Part shown: piece by piece, positions 23,754-33,831 of the stretch
Position numbering within the stretch: the first letter of the stretch is position 1
How the letters are laid out: each line of letters opens with the position of its first letter
Assembly: GCA_049975425.1 (NCBI GenBank)
Contig: JBNGDI010000003.1
Span: 62,001-126,000 of the forward strand
Origin: HyVt-105 sp049975425
GTDB taxonomy: Bacteria > Bacteroidota > Bacteroidia > Bacteroidales > VadinHA17
Length of the DNA stretch: 64,000 bases
Direction: 5' to 3'
The notes under the pieces: generated by a model
Told to the model about the DNA's origin: nothing
The model's input: the letters and a program-made list of their open reading frames with translations, nothing else
Databases searched by the model: none
Translations under genes and position numbers: made by a program

Positions 23754-26700
23754 TTACACCCTGATCCCGATCATAATGATATCATCCACCTGATCCAGCG
23801 TTCCTTTCCATTCATGGAACGTACGGTCGATTACCCGGTACTGTTCATCCATTCCCTCATCCTGGATATCCAGCAGGAGCTGTTTCAGGTTCCTGGAAAG
23901 GAATTTTTTCCCTTCCGGCCCGCCGAACTGGTCAACATACCCGTCGGAAAAGATATAAAAGGAATATCCGGGTTGATAAGTAAGGGTATGGCAGGTAAAG
24001 GGTTTCTGTTCCTTGGCTGAGATCCCGATGGGCATTTTTTCAGCCCTGATCTGTTTCAGAATATACCGGTCGTTTTTCAGATCCCCGTTATTCTTCTCAA
24101 ATCCTTTCACCTGTTCCGGCTTCCTTTTCTTTTCACTCCCGGTAAGCGGCCTTACCATATAGAGCGGATTGTAAGCCCCGGCATACTTTACCTTTTGTTT
24201 CCCCTTGTCAAATACCAGCACCGCCACATCCATTCCGTCTTTTGTTTCGTTTTCCTTGCCCGTTTGTTTCAGGGAGCTCATCACCAGCTCTCTGAGCTGG
24301 TTCAGGATGCTGTCGGGTTCCAGAACATGAAAAATATTCACAATCTCATTCAGGAAGGAAATACCCAGCATGCTCATGAAGGCTCCGGGCACTCCGTGAC
24401 CTGTACAATCGGCGGCTACCACCACAATTTTTTCATCCTTCTGTGATATCCAGTAGAAATCGCCGCTTACAATATCCCTGGGGATAAAATATATAAAGTG
24501 TTCGGGAAAATGCTCGGCCAGGATCCGTACCGATGGAAGCAACGCCTGCTGGATACGGCTGGCATAATGAATACTGTCGGTAATTTCCTCTTTCTGCTTC
24601 ACCACTTCGGCCGTACGTTCCGCCACAATACCTTCCAGCCTGATCTTTTCCCTCACCAGCCGGCGGGCATTCAAACGCACAATCAGGGTAACCAGCAATA
24701 CCGCCAGAACGATATATCCCAGAAAAGCCACCACGGTCTGGTACCAGGGCGGCTGAATCACAAAAGCAAATGAGGCAACCTCACTTTCATACCCGTATAT
24801 GTTCCGGGCTTTTACCTCAAAAGTATAATGCCCCGGAGCCAGGTTATAGAAGGGGAAGCCTGTCACCCTGCTCCAGGCCGACCATTCGCTCTGCTGGGAA
24901 CCCAGCAAACGGTAACTGTACTCTATCTTTTCAAATTCTTCGAAAAACGGCGCCACCCATTCAATATCAAGATTCCGGAAACTGAAGGGGAAAACATATT
25001 TGAATTCCTCATTCTGTTCCGGTCCTACAATCCGCTCTCCTGTTTCACTGACACGGAAATTGGAACCGTAAAACACCACACTGTCCTGATTCACCCTTAC
25101 CCTCCGTATCAGGGTATGGAAGGGCTGGGCATAATATTGCTGTTCCGGGTGAAACTTCCTTGCCAGTTTTTCATCGAAAGAAAACAAACCATCAGACCGT
25201 CCGAACCACACCACACTGTCACGATCGGGATAGATAGCATCTACCCACCGGTCAAAACGGGCCAGTGACACACTATCAACATTCCAGCCCGGAGAATCAT
25301 CCGATGGATTGATCTTCATCACTTTATGTATCCTTTCCTCGGCAGTCACCTGATACAGGAATACCCAGTAATTATTTTCCCTGTCGGCTTTAACACGGAA
25401 AACTCCGTACCGGCCGTTATGCATCGGTTCAGGGAAACCGGTATCGGGCTCGAACACATCTTTTTCCCTGTTGAAGCGGTAAATCCCCTCCCGGGTAGCC
25501 AGCCTCCACCCATCACCATAGGAAAATATTTCGTTTTCTTTCATCATGGGCAGGCCGTCATCGGTTGTATAATGAACCAGCGTTGTATCACCGTTCTGAA
25601 AAGAATAATGATAAATCCCGTTCACATAGGTACCTGCCCACACCGAACCGTCGGGATCAAAAGCGATACTCCGCACTTCGTTCATGATCCCCTGCACCTT
25701 ATGATACCACCACGCACCGTTCCGGTATTTGATCACATTGAGCCCTCCGTTGTCGCCAACCAGTAAATAATCAGGAAAATCGGGATCCACATGCAGACGG
25801 AAAGCGGGAATGATAGCGTCCTCATCCACCTTTCCCCTCACCTGCCGGTCAAACCATATCACCCGTTTTTCGTCGGTAATATCGTATATCCCACCAAGGG
25901 AACCCACCAGAAGATGTTCTTTGCCGTTGCCGGGATTTTTCCACCGGGCAAAAGACCAGGCCTCATTGATGGGATCCCCTCCGTAAAGGACCGGAACCGG
26001 AAGTGATCCTTCCCTGATGGCATATACCCCGTTGAACGTAGCCACATACAGCACTCCCCGGAACCGGATAATATCCATCACAAACCCTTTCAGGCCCGAC
26101 AGTTCATCAAACTTTCTGACAGGAATGTGATAATCCACCCGGGTTAGGCCTTCATTCATGGCCAGCCACAGAGGCGAGGCAAGTGTGTTATCCTCACAGG
26201 TATATGCCGAAATGATGGTATGATCCTGAAGTCCGTTTTCTCCGGTCAGGTGGTTCACCGCTTCCAGGTTTTCATCCAGTATGATGGCCCCGTTATAGAG
26301 TGTGGTAAAAGCATACCATCCTCCGGCAAGGGGCACACCGTGGTACAGGGTTCCCGATTTGAACAACTCGTTCACCGCCGGATCGATGAGATCCTTTCCA
26401 ACCTCACCGGTTTGGAGATCAAAAGAATATAACCCGCTGGAACCTGTTCCCACCAATAACTGGCTATCCACCCACGGCAACAGAACAAAAATGTTTTTAT
26501 GAATAAAGAAATCACCCCCCGGAACCGTAATGGCAGAATCTCCCTTCAGTTCAAGCAAACCCTTCACATAATTGCCGATGAATACCCGGCCGTTGATCCC
26601 GAAACTGAAATTGCTGGCATCAGGAAGCGATAGCACGCGTACCGAATCATGATCGTATATGAACAATTTCTCGGCAGCACTGAAAAAAACCGAATCACCC

Positions 26701-27113
26701 TGGCAGAATGTTCTCCACACATGCTGGGCAAATCCCCGGTGGGAAGAATCGAGCTTCCCGATCAGGGAACGGTAGGTCATTCTTCCCAGTTCATCGGGTT
26801 CCAGGTATCCGAATTCTCCGATGGCTCCGACATAAATCGTCCCCCGGTTGTCCCTGGCCAGTGATTTGACGGAAGAATTATTCGGAAGGCTGATCTTGTG
26901 CCACGTTTTCCCGTCATACTCGATCACCCCGTCATCGTTATTCCCCAGATAGATCACCCCCCGGTCGTCCTGCAAAACAGCCCAGTTTTGCTCCGCAGCG
27001 CTCATCATGGCCGGAGTGTAATTGGTTACCATGGGCAAACCGTTTCTGTTGATCTGCGACCGGACAGTAAAGAACGGACACAGCAGAACCATCAGAAGCA
27101 GAGTATGTTTCAT
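23754..27113 (-). CDS. periplasmic beta-propeller sensor fused to SpoIIE-type PP2C phosphatase
   Basis: A 1119-residue one-protein signalling chain. After a signal peptide (MKHTLLLMVLLCPFFTVRS), residues of about 30-690 hold repeated propeller blades of the two-component regulator type (VWAGTYVNGIYHYS and similar). A Y_Y_Y domain lies near 705-785 (YSYRLLGSQQSEWSAW...FEVKARN), a membrane helix at about 790-812, then a coiled coil (LEGIVAERTAEVVKQKEE). The cytoplasmic SpoIIE domain from about 870 has metal-binding motifs SGDFYW, AADCTGHGVPGAFMSMLG, FSDGYVDQFGG and DDIIMIGI. The usual partner of such sensors in Bacteroidota is a histidine kinase; here the output is Ser/Thr dephosphorylation. 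No anti-sigma pair is adjacent, so the target is unknown. Confidence 0.9.
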   Translation of the reverse strand: MKHTLLLMVLLCPFFTVRSQINRNGLPMVTNYTPAMMSAAEQNWAVLQDDRGVIYLGNNDDGVIEYDGKTWHKISLPNNSSVKSLARDNRGTIYVGAIGEFGYLEPDELGRMTYRSLIGKLDSSHRGFAQHVWRTFCQGDSVFFSAAEKLFIYDHDSVRVLSLPDASNFSFGINGRVFIGNYVKGLLELKGDSAITVPGGDFFIHKNIFVLLPWVDSQLLVGTGSSGLYSFDLQTGEVGKDLIDPAVNELFKSGTLYHGVPLAGGWYAFTTLYNGAIILDENLEAVNHLTGENGLQDHTIISAYTCEDNTLASPLWLAMNEGLTRVDYHIPVRKFDELSGLKGFVMDIIRFRGVLYVATFNGVYAIREGSLPVPVLYGGDPINEAWSFARWKNPGNGKEHLLVGSLGGIYDITDEKRVIWFDRQVRGKVDEDAIIPAFRLHVDPDFPDYLLVGDNGGLNVIKYRNGAWWYHKVQGIMNEVRSIAFDPDGSVWAGTYVNGIYHYSFQNGDTTLVHYTTDDGLPMMKENEIFSYGDGWRLATREGIYRFNREKDVFEPDTGFPEPMHNGRYGVFRVKADRENNYWVFLYQVTAEERIHKVMKINPSDDSPGWNVDSVSLARFDRWVDAIYPDRDSVVWFGRSDGLFSFDEKLARKFHPEQQYYAQPFHTLIRRVRVNQDSVVFYGSNFRVSETGERIVGPEQNEEFKYVFPFSFRNLDIEWVAPFFEEFEKIEYSYRLLGSQQSEWSAWSRVTGFPFYNLAPGHYTFEVKARNIYGYESEVASFAFVIQPPWYQTVVAFLGYIVLAVLLVTLIVRLNARRLVREKIRLEGIVAERTAEVVKQKEEITDSIHYASRIQQALLPSVRILAEHFPEHFIYFIPRDIVSGDFYWISQKDEKIVVVAADCTGHGVPGAFMSMLGISFLNEIVNIFHVLEPDSILNQLRELVMSSLKQTGKENETKDGMDVAVLVFDKGKQKVKYAGAYNPLYMVRPLTGSEKKRKPEQVKGFEKNNGDLKNDRYILKQIRAEKMPIGISAKEQKPFTCHTLTYQPGYSFYIFSDGYVDQFGGPEGKKFLSRNLKQLLLDIQDEGMDEQYRVIDRTFHEWKGTLDQVDDIIMIGIRV

Positions 27114-27340
27114 AGGAAAAACCCGATCGGATTACATAAAATATGAAGTTAAATATACAATCAGAAATCTTATTAAAAAAGTATTTTCCTTTCTGATGTT
27201 TCGGCCAACAGGGGTTTCCCTCAGGATCAGCTGAATCTGACCGGTGTTTTTCTTTCCCGTTCAGTCGAAAAATGCTTAATTTTCCCGGAGAAAACTCCCC
27301 AGGATTTTTTTCCGTATAATAAAAATCATATCTCTGCCGG

Positions 27341-30300
27341 GTGAATCCATGGTCTGAAAATATCAGCACACGAATACTGAGAATCTTCCTGTTCGTCTGG
27401 TCTGCTGCTGTAACATATCCGAACGACCTGCTTTCCCAGGTAGTTTCTGAAAAACATACCCTACGGCTTCTCTCATCCACCCCCGAAGCGTTAATCATAG
27501 AAAACCTTCCGGTCGAAATCGGCTTCAGTACCGTGGAAGCAGCCGGAAATCCCTTTACCCGGATCCGGATACCGGGTTACCTGCCCAATGACCGGCCGGG
27601 CAAACCCGAACTGCCTGTTGTTCGCGCTACGGTGGAGATACCGCAGGAAGCAGCGCTGGAGATCATAATACTGGCAAAAGACTCCCTGATCATCCCGCTA
27701 ACGGAGAAAGGATACCCGCACCCCCTCTATCCATCACAGCCCGGCATACGGAAAGACACCGGAAGATTGCACAGGCAGTTTCTTTTCGACAGCCTGGCAT
27801 ACGGGCAAAACCGTTTTGCGGGTGACAGCCTCATAAGGGTTGAACCCCTGGGCATTATGCGGGGAAGCCGGCTGGCAAGGGTAACGGTTTCGCCTTTTAA
27901 GTACCATGCGGTAAAGCATCTTCTGGTGTTTTATACCCGGCTGGAATTTGCAATCCGCTTTATTCATCCCAATCACATACTGACCAGGAATAAAAAGAAA
28001 AAATATTATTCCCCCCTGTTCGAGCCCCTGCTGAAAAAATCACTGAATTATGAAGCTCCGGCCGTAAAAACGGAAGAACAGCCCGTGTCAGAAACCTACG
28101 TTATTCTGGCCGACAGTCTGTTCCGTGATGCCCTGGCCCCCCTGGTGGAATGGAAAACAAAAAAAGGGTTCAGGGTCATTGAAATGTACATCGGAAAACC
28201 GGAAACCGGCAACACGCCTGAAGAATTCAAAACCAGCCTCAGCCAGCTGTATCATAACCCGCCTGCAGGAACCGCCCCGCCGGGCTTCCTCCTTATTGTA
28301 GGCGATGTGGATCAGATCCCTTCCTCGGCCGGCACCGGTCATATAACCGACCTGTATTATGCCTGTTACGACGGCGAGGGAGATTACCTTCCCGAACTGT
28401 TTTACGGACGTTTTTCCGCCAATACTGTAGAGGAACTTATACCCCAGGTTGAAAAAACCCTTGAATACGAGCAATATCTCTTCCCCGATCCTTCTTTTCT
28501 GGATGAAGCAGTCATGATCGCCGGAGTGGATAACACTTACGCTTCCCTGCACGGAAACGGTCAGATCCGTTACGCTACAGATTATTACATCAACAGTGCC
28601 CATGGCATCACTTCCCATACATACCTGTATCCCGAATCGGGTTCTGTATCGGAAGTCATCAAAACGCACCTCGGAAACGGCATAGGTTTTGTCAATTATA
28701 CCGGGCACGGGCAGTACGACCGGTGGGAGAATCCCGTATTCAGTATATCCGATATCCCCTCTCTGACCAATGCACACCGCTACCCACTGATGATAGGGAA
28801 CGGTTGCGCCACCAACCGCATGGAAAATTACGCCTGCCTGGGGGAAGCCCTTCTTCGTGCCCCGGAAAAAGGAGCCCTGGGGTACATCGGATGCAGCAAC
28901 GATTCATACTGGGACGAGGACTATTACTGGGCTGTTGGGGTGGGTAACATTGTATCCCATCCCCTGTATGAAGAAACCGGCCCGGGTATGTACGACAAGG
29001 TTTTCCATGAAGGAAACGAATCGGAACACTCCTGGGCACCTGCACAGGGACAGATGGTATTTGCGGGGAATATGGCCGTTCTGGAAGGCAGTCCGCGCTA
29101 CGCAAAATACTACTGGGAAATTTACCATCTCATGGGCGATCCATCCCTCATGCCGTATTTTTCCGTGCCCGAACCACTCACCGCCTCCTTTCATAACCAG
29201 GTGCCCGCCGGTACATCTTATCTTAACGTGCTGACCCTCCCCGGAGCGTATGCAGCCCTTTCGTCGGATACCCAACTGCTGGCAGCCACCCATACCGGAG
29301 AAGATGGTCTGGCTGTTCTGCGTTTCGAATCCCTTACACAGACCGATACCCTGGATCTTGTGATCACGGCACAGAACCGCCAGCCTCTGTTTGATACCCT
29401 GATGGTCGTCGATCCAGATTCTGTCTTCCTGTCCCTGGAAACCTGGCATGTACATGATACATTCGGGAACAACGACGGAATGCTGAATCCGGGCGAAGAG
29501 TCAAGGCTTGGAATCACCCTTCGGAATCTCGGCACGGAAGAAGCCGCTCCGGTTCATCTCAGCCTGCATACACCCGACACCCTGATCAGCCTTATCGATT
29601 CACTGGATACGATACCTTCGCTGCCCGGCCAGACTTCCGTCACCCTGGATACCGCCTTCCGCTTCCAGGTGGCTGAAAAAGTCCCCGGCGAGCACCCCGT
29701 CCGCTTCAAACTGGTCACCACCGATCAGAATGAGCGGGTATTCGAACATTTCATCGACCTGGTGGTTCATACACCCGATCCGTTCATCGAAAGGATACTG
29801 ATCAACGACTCCCTGCAGGGCAATCTGAACCGGCGGATCGACCCCGGAGAAACTTTTGAATTAGAGGTGCAGGCGGGTAATCAGGGTCCCGGATCGCTCC
29901 AGCACCCTGTTTTAAGCATTCAACCGGGAAATGATATCAGTCTTCTCAGTTCTGCAACAGTTTCTTTCGACAGTCTGGAGCCCGGCGAAACAGTTCATGC
30001 CTCTTTCCTGCTCGTGGCCGCAGCGGAATTGGAGCAGGGAAGTCTGGCCGAATTTTTAATTACCTGGGGATCTGAATACTACAGAACTGAATCCGGTCTC
30101 TCCCGGTATGCCGGGATCCCATACGAAGACTTTGAAACGGGTGACCTGTTCCAGTTCTCCTGGCAAAACGATCCTGTTCATCCCTGGGAGCTGACTACCG
30201 AACAGCCCGGAGAAGGCCGTTTCTCACTGCAATCGGGAGCCATTACCCACGGCCAGTCATCCGGCATGGAACTGACCCTGTACTTCCCTGAAAATGATAC

Positions 30301-32251
30301 CATCGTTTTCCTCCGCCGGATATCATCGGAATATCATTATGATTTTCTGAGAATATATATTGACGGATTGATGAAGGAAGAATGGTCGGGTGAGGTACCC
30401 TGGGATGAGGCGGAGATCCCGGTTCCCCCCGGTCTGCATACTATGAAATTCACCTATTCCAAAGATTACAACACCACCAACGGCAGTGACAGGGCCTGGA
30501 TCGACAGGATCATCTTCCCACGGGCTGTGCACCGAATGGCCGGAACGCTCACCGCCGATGAGACCACCGGTAACGGGAACCAGACAGTGGAGGCGGGAGA
30601 ACAGGTCACTGTACTGGCCGGCCTGGATAACCCCGGCATAACCGGCGGGTATCCGGTAACGGCGCGTCTGTCAGCGGATGAACCCCTCATCATACTGCAT
30701 GACAGCATCTGGGTGTTCCCGGAAACGATCACTCCCGATAATCAGCCGCTGGAGGCAGAATTTGACATAGAAACCGATACTATGATCCCCGACGGGTACA
30801 CTATTCCCCTGGTAATCACCCTCACCGACAGCACAAGGGGTTCATGGAAATATTATGCGGAAATAACAGTCAATGCCCCTTCGCTGGAGGTAACAGAGGT
30901 ATGGTGGAACGACAGCATTACAGGAAACGGAAACGGGCAGCTCGACCCTGGAGAAACCATGAATTTTCACGTGGTCATCCGGAATACCGGGCACGACGCG
31001 GCAGGTCAGTCGACATTCTTTCTGGAAACACATCCCGAACACGGAAAACCTGTCACATTCCTGCAGGATACGGTTCACCTTCCTGCCCTGGCCGCCGGAA
31101 ATTCGCTGACACTGGTATTCCGTATGGAAGCCGCAACCAGCGTTACCGATCCTATGATTCCCTTCCGGCTCAGGCATATCGAAGCGGGCGATACCCTGCT
31201 CGGCACCTGGTACAAATCGCTGGGCCATCCCTGTGAGGATTTTGAAACGGCAGGTTTCGACAAATTCCCCTGGATTACAGGGGATGCCGGGCACTGGATG
31301 ATCACGCCGGATCTGCCGGTTGAAGGCAGGTATTCCGCCAGTTCCCCCACAACAGAACACAGCGGGATTTCATCACTGCGCCTGGTGGTTGAAAACCAGG
31401 AAAACGGAGATCTTCTCTTTTTCAGGAAGGTGTCTTCAGAACAGAAATACGATTTTCTGGAGTTTCACCTGGACGACATCCTGGTCGAGCAATGGTCGGG
31501 TGAAACGGACTGGGCAGCTGAAACCTCTCCCCTGCCGGAGGGGGTCCATACCCTGACCTGGGCCTACTCCAAAGACGGCTCCCTGAGCGCGGGTGATGAC
31601 CGGGCCTGGATCGACTACGTGGTGTTGCCTTCCGGAAGCAAAGCAGCACATGTCGATCTGGAAACAGCCGGATTCCGCTATCCGGAAAACGATTCCATAC
31701 TCGGTACGGATGAAAGTATCTGCATCGGCGTGGTCAACCACAGCAGCATTCCGCTCCGGGATATTCCGGTAAGCTATGCCGTCGACCGGGGCACCCCGGT
31801 AACGGAACTCATAACAGAAACCATACAGCCCGGCGATACCTGCTGGCATGAATTTACAGGTACGGTCGACCTGTCGCCCGTGGGAAGCTATGAACTGACA
31901 GCCTCTGCAGGGTATCCGCACGACTGGTACCCGGCAAACGACTCCTGCCGGATCATTCTCGAAAACCTGTCGCCCGGATACACAAGTCCTGTGCAAAGCC
32001 AGCCCGGACTGTTCCTGTTCCCGCAACCGGCACAGGATATGCTGCACATCACATTCACTGCTAAAGGAAGTAACCCGGTGGTTTTTCTGGTAACCGATAT
32101 AACAGGGAGGGTCAGGATCACCGGGAACATGGAACCAGTTTATGGAAAAAACAGCTATACTTTGTATCTTCGAACCCTGGAACCCGGGGTATATATTTTG
32201 CATTACAGAGAAGAATCCTTCACGCAACATGCAGTTTTTCTGAAGGAATAA
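27341..32251 (+). CDS. gingipain-type C25 cysteine peptidase secreted by the type IX system
   Basis: A 1636-residue secreted protein. A hydrophobic signal lies at residues of about 11-32. A propeptide is followed by the C25 catalytic domain (about 240-630) with the dyad His456 (NYTGHGQYDRW) and Cys489 (MIGNGCATNR). The His-Cys spacing of 33 equals that of gingipain RgpB. After it come four copies of a GNxxxxxDPGE-like motif marking Ig/CARDB-like repeats (near residues 708, 827, 1076 and 1196). Two homologous jelly-roll segments follow (about 928-1060 and 1300-1428, both with DRAWID). The end is a T9SS type A C-terminal domain (LFPQPAQDML...GVYILHYR). The start is GTG 27341; no in-frame ATG precedes the signal peptide. 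Substrate specificity is not predictable from what is visible. Confidence 0.9.
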   Translation: MNPWSENISTRILRIFLFVWSAAVTYPNDLLSQVVSEKHTLRLLSSTPEALIIENLPVEIGFSTVEAAGNPFTRIRIPGYLPNDRPGKPELPVVRATVEIPQEAALEIIILAKDSLIIPLTEKGYPHPLYPSQPGIRKDTGRLHRQFLFDSLAYGQNRFAGDSLIRVEPLGIMRGSRLARVTVSPFKYHAVKHLLVFYTRLEFAIRFIHPNHILTRNKKKKYYSPLFEPLLKKSLNYEAPAVKTEEQPVSETYVILADSLFRDALAPLVEWKTKKGFRVIEMYIGKPETGNTPEEFKTSLSQLYHNPPAGTAPPGFLLIVGDVDQIPSSAGTGHITDLYYACYDGEGDYLPELFYGRFSANTVEELIPQVEKTLEYEQYLFPDPSFLDEAVMIAGVDNTYASLHGNGQIRYATDYYINSAHGITSHTYLYPESGSVSEVIKTHLGNGIGFVNYTGHGQYDRWENPVFSISDIPSLTNAHRYPLMIGNGCATNRMENYACLGEALLRAPEKGALGYIGCSNDSYWDEDYYWAVGVGNIVSHPLYEETGPGMYDKVFHEGNESEHSWAPAQGQMVFAGNMAVLEGSPRYAKYYWEIYHLMGDPSLMPYFSVPEPLTASFHNQVPAGTSYLNVLTLPGAYAALSSDTQLLAATHTGEDGLAVLRFESLTQTDTLDLVITAQNRQPLFDTLMVVDPDSVFLSLETWHVHDTFGNNDGMLNPGEESRLGITLRNLGTEEAAPVHLSLHTPDTLISLIDSLDTIPSLPGQTSVTLDTAFRFQVAEKVPGEHPVRFKLVTTDQNERVFEHFIDLVVHTPDPFIERILINDSLQGNLNRRIDPGETFELEVQAGNQGPGSLQHPVLSIQPGNDISLLSSATVSFDSLEPGETVHASFLLVAAAELEQGSLAEFLITWGSEYYRTESGLSRYAGIPYEDFETGDLFQFSWQNDPVHPWELTTEQPGEGRFSLQSGAITHGQSSGMELTLYFPENDTIVFLRRISSEYHYDFLRIYIDGLMKEEWSGEVPWDEAEIPVPPGLHTMKFTYSKDYNTTNGSDRAWIDRIIFPRAVHRMAGTLTADETTGNGNQTVEAGEQVTVLAGLDNPGITGGYPVTARLSADEPLIILHDSIWVFPETITPDNQPLEAEFDIETDTMIPDGYTIPLVITLTDSTRGSWKYYAEITVNAPSLEVTEVWWNDSITGNGNGQLDPGETMNFHVVIRNTGHDAAGQSTFFLETHPEHGKPVTFLQDTVHLPALAAGNSLTLVFRMEAATSVTDPMIPFRLRHIEAGDTLLGTWYKSLGHPCEDFETAGFDKFPWITGDAGHWMITPDLPVEGRYSASSPTTEHSGISSLRLVVENQENGDLLFFRKVSSEQKYDFLEFHLDDILVEQWSGETDWAAETSPLPEGVHTLTWAYSKDGSLSAGDDRAWIDYVVLPSGSKAAHVDLETAGFRYPENDSILGTDESICIGVVNHSSIPLRDIPVSYAVDRGTPVTELITETIQPGDTCWHEFTGTVDLSPVGSYELTASAGYPHDWYPANDSCRIILENLSPGYTSPVQSQPGLFLFPQPAQDMLHITFTAKGSNPVVFLVTDITGRVRITGNMEPVYGKNSYTLYLRTLEPGVYILHYREESFTQHAVFLKE

Positions 32252-32286
32252 CAACAACGCCCGGGGCCGGACAAACATTTTCGGGT

Positions 32287-32931
32287 GTGAGCCATTACAT
32301 TCATCAACTGATCAGGGAAGGAGAGCACCAGCAGCTGGATTTCAAATACGGCATTACCGATTCCAGAAAAATTGCCCGGACCCTTTCCGCTTTTTCCAAC
32401 ACCCGCGGAGGCAGGCTTCTGATCGGGATTAAAGACAATGGAAATGTTTCGGGGGTAAAAACCGAAGAAGAATATTACATGCTGGAAGCAGCGGCCCGGT
32501 TGTATTGCCGTCCGGAAGTATCCTTCGAAGTAAAGAAATGGAAGGTAAATGAAAAAACCGTTCTGGAAACGATCATCCCCGAAGCCCCGGCAAAACCCGT
32601 GCTGGCTCCCACAGAACAGGGCCCTTGGAAGGCTTTCATCAGGGTTAATGATCAGAACCTGGTGGCTGCCAGGGTGATCCTTAAAATATGGAATCTGGAA
32701 AACAGGAAACACGGCCTCAGCATCAAATACACCCGCAAGGAAAGAATGCTGATCGAATGGCTGGAAAAAAACGATACCATTACCCAAACCCAGTTCTGCC
32801 GGCTGGCCACCCTCACCCGCAACAGTGCCGAGAACACCCTGGCGCATCTGGTTGTGCTCGGGGTCCTTTCTGTGGAAGTCGGACAGAAACAGATCCTTTT
32901 CCGGCTGAATACCCCGGATGAAATAATGTAA
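32287..32931 (+). CDS. AlbA_2 (Schlafen-type) domain protein with winged-helix tail
   Basis: A 214-residue protein starting at GTG 32287, 35 bases after the protease stop. Residues of about 1-130 are an AlbA_2/Schlafen domain: LIREGEHQQLDFKYGITDSRK, then SAFSNTRGGRLLIGIKDNG. The C-terminal part from about 150 (KERMLIEWLEKNDTITQTQFCRLATLTRN) looks like a winged helix-turn-helix. Members are often called ATP-binding transcriptional regulators, but biochemical roles are mostly unproven and some act on nucleic acids. The position after a secreted protease is probably incidental. It is followed by an Asp/Glu racemase gene after 24 bases. Confidence 0.8.
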   Translation: MSHYIHQLIREGEHQQLDFKYGITDSRKIARTLSAFSNTRGGRLLIGIKDNGNVSGVKTEEEYYMLEAAARLYCRPEVSFEVKKWKVNEKTVLETIIPEAPAKPVLAPTEQGPWKAFIRVNDQNLVAARVILKIWNLENRKHGLSIKYTRKERMLIEWLEKNDTITQTQFCRLATLTRNSAENTLAHLVVLGVLSVEVGQKQILFRLNTPDEIM

Positions 32932-32955
32932 AAAAGGAATAACAGAACGAAAACA

Positions 32956-33648
32956 ATGAAAACAATCGGGTTGCTGGGCGGCATGTCGTGGGAATCAACC
33001 GCCGAATACTACCGGATTATCAACGAAGAGACCAACCGCCGCCTGGGAGGATCGCATTCGGCATCGGTCCTGTTGTATTCTTTTGATTTTCAGGAAATAG
33101 AAAAACTTCAGCACCAGGATGCATGGGACCGGATGGAATCCATGCTGGTAAAACAGGCCCGGAGGCTGGAACAGGCGGGTGCCGCACTGCTCCTGATCTG
33201 CACCAATACCATGCACCGGCTGGCACCCGCGGTTGAAAAGGCCATCAGCATTCCCCTGCTTCATATCACCGATGCCACCGGCCAGGCGATCGTTCAAAAA
33301 CAAATCCACACGGTGGGACTGCTGGGTACCCGGTTCACCATGGAAGGGGATTTTTACCGGAAACGCCTGGACGAACGGTTCGACCTGAATGTGATCATCC
33401 CCACCCCCGAGGAAAGGGAGGAGATACACCGTATCATATACGGGGAACTGGTAACCGGGAAAATATGGACACCTTCCCGGGAAAAATTCATACGGGTGAT
33501 CGGATCACTGGAAAAACGCGGTGCGGAAGGTATTATTTTGGGCTGTACCGAAATTCCCCTCCTGGTAAAACAGGAACATTCACCCCTGCCCCTGTTCGAT
33601 ACAACCACCCTCCATGCACTGGCCGGTGTGGAGATGGCTCTGCAATAA
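32956..33648 (+). CDS. aspartate/glutamate racemase family protein
   Basis: A 230-residue protein of the cofactor-independent Asp/Glu racemase superfamily. The two catalytic cysteines are Cys82 (LICTNTMH) and Cys197 (ILGCTEIPLL), and the opening MKTIGLLGGMSWEST is the family signature. Two-base catalysis would interconvert L- and D-aspartate or glutamate, perhaps for cell-wall or signalling use. It resembles RacX/YgeA-type broad racemases more than MurI, whose motif order differs. It is followed by an unusually AT-rich spacer, so transcription probably ends here. Confidence 0.88.
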   Translation: MKTIGLLGGMSWESTAEYYRIINEETNRRLGGSHSASVLLYSFDFQEIEKLQHQDAWDRMESMLVKQARRLEQAGAALLLICTNTMHRLAPAVEKAISIPLLHITDATGQAIVQKQIHTVGLLGTRFTMEGDFYRKRLDERFDLNVIIPTPEEREEIHRIIYGELVTGKIWTPSREKFIRVIGSLEKRGAEGIILGCTEIPLLVKQEHSPLPLFDTTTLHALAGVEMALQ

Positions 33649-33760
33649 ATTTAATTATTTTTACATATTATTTATTATCATATTAATAATATTAATATAT
33701 ATTTTAATATTTATTATATTATATTTAAATATATTAATATTTTTTTACTTTTTTTATCAA
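33649..33760. other. extremely AT-rich spacer
   Basis: About 110 bases made almost only of A and T, with repeated TATTA/TAATAT units, in a region otherwise close to half G+C. No gene is read through it. It separates the racemase from the HD-domain gene and may bind nucleoid proteins, bend DNA, or mark an old junction. Confidence 0.7.
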
Positions 33761-33803
33761 CCGGCTGCATCGTATCCTGTTTTCCATGCCGGCAGATTTT
33801 CAT

Positions 33804-33811
33804 TAATTTTG
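33804..33811 (+). promoter_or_regulatory. -7 promoter box for the HD-domain gene
   Basis: TAATTTTG is a perfect TAnnTTTG match placed 20 bases before ATG 33832, giving a short leader. No good -33 TTG is seen at the expected distance. Confidence 0.5.
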
Positions 33812-33831
33812 CGATAAACAAACAACATACC

